Assembly: GCA_035564115.1 (NCBI GenBank)
Contig: DATMTN010000013.1
Span: 1 to 6,079 of the forward strand
Source of the DNA: JACMPA01 sp035564115
GTDB taxonomy: Bacteria; Patescibacteriota; Saccharimonadia; Saccharimonadales; UBA4665
Direction: 5' to 3'
DNA length: 6,079 nt
Shown here piece after piece: positions 1 through 4,425 of this stretch (position 1 is its first letter; the number at the start of each line of letters is the position of its first letter). The translations under genes were made by a program, and so were the position numbers. The notes beneath the pieces were generated by a model. That model saw nothing but the letters and a program-made list of their open reading frames with translations. It made no database searches and was not told the DNA's origin.

Positions 1-31
1 TATTGCAGCAGACTATAGTTGAGCGCCGTAA

Positions 32-47
32 CTTATGCAAGCATAAG
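32..47. repeat. 16-bp near-perfect palindrome beside the terminator
   Basis: CTTATGC at 32-38 and GCATAAG at 41-47 are exact inverted repeats separated by two bases. The palindrome abuts and partly overlaps the U-tract of the rpsI terminator. It could be a second hairpin that helps termination or protects the 3' end, or a protein-binding site; no function can be assigned from sequence alone. Confidence 0.6.
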
Positions 48-74
48 AAAAACCGGCCTGGTTGAGGCCGGTTT
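45..74 (-). terminator. Rho-independent terminator of the cluster
   Basis: Read on the minus strand, a perfect 10-bp stem (positions 74-65 pairing with 59-50, GC-rich centre CCGGCC) encloses a 5-nt loop and is followed by TTTTTCTT. It starts 23 bp after the rpsI stop. This is a strong intrinsic terminator and should end the rpmJ-to-rpsI transcript. Confidence 0.95.
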
Positions 75-97
75 GACTTTGTTGCGTTGGCAAAAAA

Positions 98-496
98 CTA
101 ACGCTTGGTGAACTGGCGTTGCTTGCGCGCGCCCTTGAGACCGAACTTCTTGCGTTCCTTGTCACGTGGGTCACGGCTGAGCAGATCAGCGCGCTTCAAA
201 GTATTCTTGAAGTCTTCGTTGATCAATACCATAGCCTTGGAGATGCCGAGACGAATTGCTTCGATCTGACCATCGTGGCCACCACCGTTCACACGAACGG
301 TGACGTCGAACTTACCAGTGTTCTCGAGAACCGTGAACGGCTGCTCGAGCTTGCCGAGGAGGTGCTTGCTATCAGCAAAGTACTCGTTGGCTGGCTTGTC
401 GTTAACCGTGATGTTGCCCTTGCCATTCATGACACGAACACGAGCCGTAGCGCTCTTGCGGCGACCGAGGGCGTAGAAATAGTTGTTTGCAGCCAT
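98..496 (-). CDS. rpsI: 30S ribosomal protein S9 (uS9)
   Basis: S9 is a small-subunit head protein whose C-terminal tail reaches the P-site tRNA anticodon arm. The 132-residue product has the family's usual length. Visible signatures are the N-terminal GRRKSATARV (11-20), the GGG-HDGQ-EAIRLGISKA block (71-88) and the basic C-terminal tail from about residue 107, ending QFTKR. The terminal Lys-Arg is the part that contacts tRNA in studied ribosomes. The ATG lies two bases after the rplM stop, and a GAAGG Shine-Dalgarno within the last rplM codons gives a 9-nt spacing, which supports this start. It is the last gene of the cluster; its TAG stop is 23 bp before a strong terminator. Pairing with rplM is the standard L13-S9 arrangement. 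The identification is secure. Confidence 0.98.
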   Translation of the reverse strand: MAANNYFYALGRRKSATARVRVMNGKGNITVNDKPANEYFADSKHLLGKLEQPFTVLENTGKFDVTVRVNGGGHDGQIEAIRLGISKAMVLINEDFKNTLKRADLLSRDPRDKERKKFGLKGARKQRQFTKR

Positions 497-498
497 GA

Positions 499-945
499 CT
501 ACTTACCTTCTTTCGTTAGTGAAATTACTTCTGGCTTCTGAGCCTCGTGCTTGTGCTCGGCACCAGCGTAGATCTTCAGACGAGCCAGACGCTCATCGCG
601 CAGCTTGTTGACGGGCAGCATACCGCGGATAGCGTGCTCGATAACCTTGGTGGAGTCGAGGTTCAGCTGTTCCTGGAGCGTACGTTCGCGTAGACCACCG
701 GGGAACCCACTGTGGTGGTAGTACTTCTTGGTCTCGAGCTTGGTCCCAGTTACTTTAAGTTGGTCAGCGTTGATGACGATGACAAAGTCACCGCAGTCGA
801 TGTGCTTAGTAAACTGTGGCTTGCCCTTACCGGTCAGCAGAGTTGCGACCTGAGTACTCAGGCGACCAAGGTTAACCTCTGAAGCATCGACAACGTACCA
901 CTTGCGGATAACGTCGCTTGGCTTGGCGCTAAATGTCTTCTGCAT
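499..945 (-). CDS. rplM: 50S ribosomal protein L13 (uL13)
   Basis: L13 is an early-assembling large-subunit protein that binds 23S rRNA. The 148-residue length is normal for the family. The sequence shows the family core: KWYVVDASEVNLGRLSTQVA (15-34), the KP-F-KHIDCGDFVIVINA segment (42-60), YYHHSGFPGGL (75-85) and the helix AIRGMLPVNKLRDERLARLKIYAG (105-128). Its ATG overlaps the rplQ stop by one base (UAAUG), and an AAGGAG Shine-Dalgarno lies inside the rplQ 3' end, 8 nt before the start. This suggests translational coupling with L17. It is followed two bases later by rpsI. No promoter is visible between rplQ and rplM, so the L13-S9 pair appears to be transcribed as the tail of the alpha operon. 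Confidence 0.98.
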   Translation of the reverse strand: MQKTFSAKPSDVIRKWYVVDASEVNLGRLSTQVATLLTGKGKPQFTKHIDCGDFVIVINADQLKVTGTKLETKKYYHHSGFPGGLRERTLQEQLNLDSTKVIEHAIRGMLPVNKLRDERLARLKIYAGAEHKHEAQKPEVISLTKEGK

Positions 946-1421
946 TACTTGGTCTCCTTCTTCACCGCAGCCTTAGCTGGAGCTTTAACGGCTGGCTTAG
1001 CAGCGGCTTTTGGCTTCTCGGCGGCAGGTGCAGCAGCTGCTTTGGCAACTGGCGCCTCCTTTAGGTCATCAACAAAGCTGACACGAGCCAGCTGAGCATT
1101 GTCGCCACGACGAGTAACCGTACGGGTTACACGCAGGTGACCGCTGTTGCGACCCTTTAGCTTTGGCGCGATTTCGTCGACCAACTTGTGGGCGCTTTCA
1201 ATCGTGTGCAGGCTACTGATGATCTGACGTCGGTTGTGCAGATCACCCTTCTTAGCCTTAGTGATGAGCTTCTCGACGTAAGGAACAATTTCCTTAGCCT
1301 TCGGCAATGTAGTTTCAATTGATTCGTATTTGACGAGGGAGTCAGCCAGACCCTTCATGAGGGCTTCGCGCTGGTCGCGTTCGCGGCCAAACTTCCTACC
1401 TTTATATCCGTGACGATGCAT
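945..1421 (-). CDS. rplQ: 50S ribosomal protein L17 (bL17) with Ala/Lys/Pro-rich C-terminal tail
   Basis: L17 is a bacterial-specific large-subunit protein near the exit tunnel. Residues 1-118 match the family: a basic N-terminus (MHRHGYKGRKFGRERDQREAL), SLVKYESIETTLPKAKEIVPYVEKLITKAK (28-57), and the C-terminal core NSGHLRVTRTVTRRGD followed by ARVSFVD. After about residue 120 comes a 38-residue low-complexity tail of Ala, Lys and Pro. This makes the protein 158 residues, longer than the roughly 120-130 typical of well-studied L17. Such tails occur in some lineages and probably contact rRNA or remain disordered (inference). The start lies 3 nt after the rpoA stop, with GGAG 9 nt upstream. 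rpoA-rplQ is the near-universal bacterial order. Confidence 0.97.
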   Translation of the reverse strand: MHRHGYKGRKFGRERDQREALMKGLADSLVKYESIETTLPKAKEIVPYVEKLITKAKKGDLHNRRQIISSLHTIESAHKLVDEIAPKLKGRNSGHLRVTRTVTRRGDNAQLARVSFVDDLKEAPVAKAAAAPAAEKPKAAAKPAVKAPAKAAVKKETK

Positions 1422-1424
1422 CTC

Positions 1425-2363
1425 TTACAGCTCCAGTTCCGCTAGTTTCTCTTTGACTTCATCGAGAGCCTTGCTACCGAAACCCTTGAGGTCACGCAGT
1501 TCTGCGTCGTTGAGGGCAAACAGGTCCTTGATGGTGTGAATGTCGTTGTTAATCAGGGCGTTGGTAGTACGAGCACTGAGGTTCAGGTCTTCGATGGACG
1601 TGTTCAGGGCAGTTGGCTCGTCACCCATAGCGCCGTCAGCCGTAACGCCGGTGGTGTCAGCAACTGGTGTAGCAACGCGAGTCTTACCAGCCAGTGAAGT
1701 GTACTGGTTGACGAGGATAGCCGCAGCTTCCTCAAAGGCATCGCGTGGCGTAATAGAACCGTCTGTATCAACGGTAATGAGCAGCTTGTCGAGATCAGTA
1801 ACCTGACCGACACGAGTGTTCTCTACCTTGTAACGTACGCGCAGCACTGGACTAAAGATAGCGTCCAGGGCGATGTAGTCGCTCGCCTTCTTGGCAGTAC
1901 CTTCTTCGATAGTACGGTAGCCACGGCCGATCTCAACCGTCAAGTCCATAGTGAGCTTACCCTTGTCGTCATCGATAGTACAGATGACGTGGTCTGGGTT
2001 AACGATTTCAACATCGGCGTTGGTCTGAATATCCTTAGCTGTAACAGCACCCTTACCGCTCTTAACGATGCGGAGGTTCTGGACTTCTTCGCCATAGACG
2101 CGGAAGCGGACACCCTTGAGGGCCAGCATGATGTCGACGACATCTTCGCGGACACCCTTAACAGTAGTGAATTCGTGGCTTGCACCTTCGACCTTGAATG
2201 AGGTAACAGCTGCACCGGCAATACTGCTTAGCAGTACGCGGCGAAGGGAGTTACCGAGGGTCATACCGTAGCCACTGTGTAGTGGCTCAACAGCGAAGGT
2301 TGCGCTGGTAGCGCTGTGGTCGTCAACATTGACGAGACCTGGTGTGTGAATGTGGTTTGACAT
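1425..2363 (-). CDS. rpoA: DNA-directed RNA polymerase subunit alpha
   Basis: The alpha subunit dimerises to nucleate RNA polymerase assembly, and its C-terminal domain binds UP elements and activators. The 312-residue product has the full two-domain layout. The N-terminal domain (about 1-230) contains the dimerisation motif GYGMTLGNSLRRVLLSS (31-47), TVKGVREDVVDIMLALKGV (67-85), VEIGRGYR (143-150) and SPVLRVRYKVENTRVGQVTDLDKL (171-194). An acidic/Ala-Thr linker (about 231-253) leads to the C-terminal domain (254-312), which has the helix-hairpin-helix region LKGFGSKALDEV. Residues R265, N268 and K298 match the DNA-contacting residues of E. coli alpha in both identity and number. An AAGGGAGG Shine-Dalgarno overlaps the rpsD stop, about 13 nt before the ATG. 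In E. coli, S4 controls alpha less tightly than the ribosomal genes of this operon; nothing here shows the equivalent. Confidence 0.99.
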   Translation of the reverse strand: MSNHIHTPGLVNVDDHSATSATFAVEPLHSGYGMTLGNSLRRVLLSSIAGAAVTSFKVEGASHEFTTVKGVREDVVDIMLALKGVRFRVYGEEVQNLRIVKSGKGAVTAKDIQTNADVEIVNPDHVICTIDDDKGKLTMDLTVEIGRGYRTIEEGTAKKASDYIALDAIFSPVLRVRYKVENTRVGQVTDLDKLLITVDTDGSITPRDAFEEAAAILVNQYTSLAGKTRVATPVADTTGVTADGAMGDEPTALNTSIEDLNLSARTTNALINNDIHTIKDLFALNDAELRDLKGFGSKALDEVKEKLAELEL

Positions 2364-2382
2364 AACGCTTTCGATTCCTCCC

Positions 2383-3000
2383 TTAGCGTGAGTAGTATTC
2401 TACAATTAGTTGCTCTTTGATTTCTGGTTCAGCGTCATCACGAACTGGCAGGCCGGCAACAGTAGCTTGGAGCTTCTTGCGGTCAACCTTTAGCCAGGCA
2501 GGAATGATGGATGGTGCTGGACTCACATCATCGAGCTTCTTGAAGTATTCAGTGTTCTTGCTGTGATCGCGGGCAACGAAAACGTCACCTTCCTTCACAC
2601 GGATAGATGGCACATCAACGCGAGTGCCGTTCAGCATGAAGTGACCATGGGTCACTAGCTGACGAGCAGCGCGACGGCTAGGAGCAAACCCAGCGCGGTA
2701 GACAGCGTTGTCGAGGCGACGCTCCAATAGGAGGAGCAGCGTCTCACCAGACTGACCTTGGCGGCGGTTGGCTTCTTTCATCAGGTTTGAGAATTGCTTC
2801 TCGAGCAGGCCATACAAACGCTTGACCTTCTGCTTCTCACGAAGCTGTAGAGCATACTGGCTCTGCTTGTTCAGACGCATGTTGTTGCCATGCACACCAG
2901 GCTTACCTGGGCGCTTGACGAGAGCCTTGTGAGCCTTCGGGTGCAATGCGTAACCCTCACGGCGGCTCATCTTGACGATTGACTGTGTATCACGAGCCAT
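2383..3000 (-). CDS. rpsD: 30S ribosomal protein S4 (uS4), zinc-free form
   Basis: S4 is a primary 16S rRNA-binding assembly protein and, in several bacteria, the autogenous translational repressor of its own operon. The 205-residue length matches the family. The N-terminal region has KMSRREG (10-16), where zinc-binding homologues carry cysteines; this protein contains no Cys, so it is the C-minus form. LREKQKVKRLYGLLEKQF (53-70) is a hallmark block. The S4 RNA-binding domain follows, with LLERRLDNAVYRAGF (91-105), RRAARQLVTHGHFMLNG (109-125) and IRVKEGDVF. The ending EQLIVEYYSR is the canonical C-terminus. The start is 2 nt after the rpsK stop, with a strong GGAGG 8 nt upstream. Its position before rpoA is the classical alpha-operon position. 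Confidence 0.99.
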   Translation of the reverse strand: MARDTQSIVKMSRREGYALHPKAHKALVKRPGKPGVHGNNMRLNKQSQYALQLREKQKVKRLYGLLEKQFSNLMKEANRRQGQSGETLLLLLERRLDNAVYRAGFAPSRRAARQLVTHGHFMLNGTRVDVPSIRVKEGDVFVARDHSKNTEYFKKLDDVSPAPSIIPAWLKVDRKKLQATVAGLPVRDDAEPEIKEQLIVEYYSR

Positions 3001-3002
3001 GA

Positions 3003-3410
3003 CTAGATCCTCCGTGCTTTCTTAGGGCGTACGCCACCGTGTGGCACGCCAGTTACATCCTTAATAGATTCAACAGCGATGTCCATGCCAGCCATTACGC
3101 GGACGGCGGCGTCCCGGCCGAGGCCGACACCCTTGATGAACACATCAGCCTTGCTGAAACCGTACTGCTGCTTGGCAGCCTGAGCGGCCTTTTCAGCAGC
3201 GACCTGGGCGGCATACGCCGTACCCTTCTTAGAGCCACGGAAACCGCAGGCACCGGCGCTTGACTGAGTCAGCACGCCACCATTGGCATCAGTGAAGCTG
3301 ATGATAGTGTTGTTGAACGTAGCTTGGATGTGAACCTGGCCAAAGGCAACGGTTCGCTTGTTCTTTTTCTTCTTGGCTGCACTTGCAGCGGTAGTTGTAG
3401 TATCTGCCAT
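3003..3410 (-). CDS. rpsK: 30S ribosomal protein S11 (uS11) with altered PHNG motif
   Basis: S11 sits on the 30S platform near the E-site and the mRNA path. The 135-residue product has a low-complexity Thr/Ala/Lys start (1-19), then the family core: VHIQATFNNTIISFTDANG (26-44), SAGACGFRGSKKGTAYAAQ (51-69) and VFIKGVGLGRDAAVRVM (90-106). The C-terminus is VPHGGVRPKKARRI. Most bacteria have PHNGCRP here, so both the Asn and the following Cys are replaced (Gly125, Val127). The Asn is the site of isoaspartate formation in E. coli S11. The codons GGT GGC are clear in the sequence, so this is not a translation error. The start follows rpsM by 15 nt, with GAGG 6 nt upstream. Confidence 0.99.
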   Translation of the reverse strand: MADTTTTAASAAKKKKNKRTVAFGQVHIQATFNNTIISFTDANGGVLTQSSAGACGFRGSKKGTAYAAQVAAEKAAQAAKQQYGFSKADVFIKGVGLGRDAAVRVMAGMDIAVESIKDVTGVPHGGVRPKKARRI

Positions 3411-3425
3411 ATCAATCCTCTAGAC

Positions 3426-3812
3426 CTAGGTCTTGCTTGCCACCTTCTTAGCGGTACCACCAACGGTGACCTTCTTGCCACGACGAGTACGTGCGTTTGT
3501 CTTGGTACGCTGGCCACGACTTGGCAAGTTCTGACTGTGACGCAGACCACGGTAGGCTTTGATGTCCTTCAGACGCTTAATGTTGCCGGCGACAACACGC
3601 TGCAGTTCACCTTCTACCAGGTATGTTTCGTTGATAATATCTTGAATCCGACCGATCTCGGCATCTGTCAGGTCTTTGACACGAACGGTAGGCTCAACCT
3701 TGGCACCCGCGAGAATATCGTGAGAGCTCTTAGGTCCAATACCGTGCACGTAGGTCAAGCTGACCCAGACTTGCTTGTCGGTTGGGATGGTAACACCAGA
3801 AATTCTAGCCAT
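3426..3812 (-). CDS. rpsM: 30S ribosomal protein S13 (uS13)
   Basis: S13 lies in the 30S head, forms inter-subunit bridges and reaches the P-site tRNA with its tail. The 128-residue protein has every expected block: MARISGVTIPTDKQVWVSLTYVHGIG (1-26) with the N-terminal DNA-glycosylase-like fold, LVEGELQRVVAGNIKRL (65-81), and YRGLRHSQNLPSRGQRTKTNARTRRGKK (87-114). A basic Lys-rich extension ends the chain. The start is two bases after the rpmJ stop, with an AGGG 6 nt upstream inside rpmJ, so coupling to rpmJ is likely. In E. coli this is the first gene of the alpha operon and S4 represses at its leader; here rpmJ precedes it with almost no gap, so any leader control would have to act upstream of rpmJ. 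Confidence 0.99.
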   Translation of the reverse strand: MARISGVTIPTDKQVWVSLTYVHGIGPKSSHDILAGAKVEPTVRVKDLTDAEIGRIQDIINETYLVEGELQRVVAGNIKRLKDIKAYRGLRHSQNLPSRGQRTKTNARTRRGKKVTVGGTAKKVASKT

Positions 3813-3814
3813 AC

Positions 3815-3931
3815 TTAACCCTGCCTCTGCTTGTGCTTAGGCTTTAGTTTATTAATCACGTAAAGACGGCCCTTGCGACGAACAATAATGTCGTCGGGGC
3901 TGATCTTTTTGACACTTGCACGTACTTTCAT
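3815..3931 (-). CDS. rpmJ: 50S ribosomal protein L36 (bL36), cysteine-free
   Basis: This 38-codon gene encodes the smallest large-subunit protein. Read from the ATG at 3931, it starts MKVRASVKKI and ends KPKHKQRQG before a TAA at 3815-3817; both termini are near-identical to typical L36. The centre differs: positions 11, 14 and 27, where the zinc-binding cysteines of the common form sit, are Ser, Asp and Asn, while the His at 33 remains. This is a C-minus L36 that should not bind zinc through the usual CCCH site. A strong AGGAG at 3946-3942, 10 nt upstream, fixes the start. It is separated from rpsM by 2 nt and lies downstream of the long palindromic spacer. Confidence 0.97.
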   Translation of the reverse strand: MKVRASVKKISPDDIIVRRKGRLYVINKLKPKHKQRQG

Positions 3932-3941
3932 ACGGATCAGG

Positions 3942-3962
3942 CTCCTCTCGAGAGTCAGACTC
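3942..3962 (-). promoter_or_regulatory. rpmJ ribosome binding site embedded in overlapping short palindromes
   Basis: The rpmJ Shine-Dalgarno (AGGAG, 3946-3942) is preceded by two overlapping palindromes: CTCTCGAGAG (3945-3954), which includes part of the Shine-Dalgarno, and an 11-base palindrome with one central base (3952-3962). They share three bases, so on RNA they would be alternative foldings. The stems are short, so a regulatory role is only a suggestion. The RBS itself is clear. Confidence 0.6.
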
Positions 3963-3985
3963 ACTGCTTATATTTATAAATTATT

Positions 3986-4084
3986 AATACCCGGTTCATT
4001 TACAGAGTGGCTCGACCGGAGTGACTGATACACGGGTGTATCGACTACGCAGGATGAGCTACTTTGTAAATGTTCCCTGGAATT
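3986..4084. repeat. 99-bp imperfect palindrome filling the infA-rpmJ spacer (candidate structured RNA)
   Basis: The two halves are inverted copies. The core arms, 3997-4013 and 4056-4072, are 17 bases each with 15 complementary; the two exceptions are G·U on a plus-strand RNA and A·C on a minus-strand RNA. Inside, two 13-base interior segments of equal length flank an apical perfect inverted repeat, 4027-4033 with 4036-4042. Outside, weaker complementarity with one bulge continues to 3986 and 4084, reaching the infA stop codon. No U-tract follows on either strand, so it is not a standard terminator. Possibilities are a ribosomal-protein leader for rpmJ-rpsM-rpsK-rpsD, a 3'-end stabiliser and processing site, or a degenerate palindromic repeat element. 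Confidence 0.75.
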
Positions 4085-4304
4085 AGGACTTGCGGTAGGT
4101 GATTCGTCCCTTACTTAAGTCGTAAGGGGTCAACTCAACCGTCACGCTGTCGCCTGGTACGATTCGGATAAAATGCTTCCGCATCTTGCCAGCGACGTGA
4201 GCTATAATCTGGTGTCCGTTCTCGAGTTCCACACGAAATTGAGTCCCCGGTAAGGTTTCTACAATTGTCCCTGTGAGTTCGATTACTTCCTTGTTTGACG
4301 CCAT
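4083..4304 (-). CDS. infA: Translation initiation factor IF-1
   Basis: IF-1 is a single S1/OB-fold protein that occupies the 30S A-site during initiation together with IF-2 and IF-3. The 73-residue length is normal. Core motifs are IELTGTIVETLPGTQFRVELENGH (8-31), IIAHVAGKMRKHFIRI (33-48) and GDSVTVELTPYDLSKGRITYR (51-71), all very close to E. coli IF-1. The ATG at 4304 is the only sensible start and matches the family N-terminus. No Shine-Dalgarno is visible in the sixteen bases before it, and a near-consensus promoter ends only 18 nt upstream, so the transcript should be almost leaderless. Classical neighbours adk and map are absent upstream. The stop codon touches the edge of the spacer palindrome. 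Confidence 0.99.
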   Translation of the reverse strand: MASNKEVIELTGTIVETLPGTQFRVELENGHQIIAHVAGKMRKHFIRIVPGDSVTVELTPYDLSKGRITYRKS

Positions 4305-4322
4305 AAATATAACTAAGGGGTA

Positions 4323-4352
4323 ATTATAGCAGAGATAACAACGTTCTGTAAA
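4323..4352 (-). promoter_or_regulatory. Sigma-70-type promoter for infA
   Basis: On the minus strand, TTTACA (4352-4347, five of six consensus bases) is followed after 18 nt by a perfect TATAAT (4328-4323). The expected transcription start is around 4316-4314, leaving only about 10-12 nt before the infA ATG. It lies just after the secY terminator. No better promoter is visible further downstream, so it probably drives the whole run from infA to rpsI. Confidence 0.8.
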
Positions 4353-4362
4353 GGGTTAACCC

Positions 4363-4398
4363 GAAGAAAATCTCTGGGGCACGCATACCCGCGGAGAT
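4363..4398 (-). terminator. Intrinsic terminator after secY
   Basis: Positions 4398-4388 pair with 4379-4370 on the minus strand: ATCTC/GAGAT outer pairs and GGG/CCC inner pairs with one mismatch and one bulge, around an 8-nt loop. TTTTCTTC follows (the first T is shared with the stem). It lies 27 nt after the secY stop and before the infA promoter. The stem is imperfect, so readthrough may occur. Confidence 0.65.
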
Positions 4399-4425
4399 GC
4401 ACTAGCTTTATGCTACACCCGGTGA

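Noticed and set aside
119..541. 140-codon plus-strand reading frame opposite rpsI/rplM
   Set aside because: Mirrors the codon bias of the real genes on the other strand and has no independent support.
3324..3818. 164-codon plus-strand reading frame opposite rpsM/rpsK
   Set aside because: Antisense shadow of highly conserved genes; no RBS or recognisable domain, and similar shadows occur opposite rpsI, rpoA and secY.
3997..4072. tRNA-like element: 76 nt, acceptor-like terminal stem
   Set aside because: The stem continues for 17 pairs instead of 7, the apical loop is 2-4 nt, and no T-loop (GGTTCRA) or D-arm is present on either strand.
3986..4084. Bidirectional Rho-independent terminator
   Set aside because: No run of U follows the stem on either strand; the AT-rich stretch on the minus side is mixed A and T.
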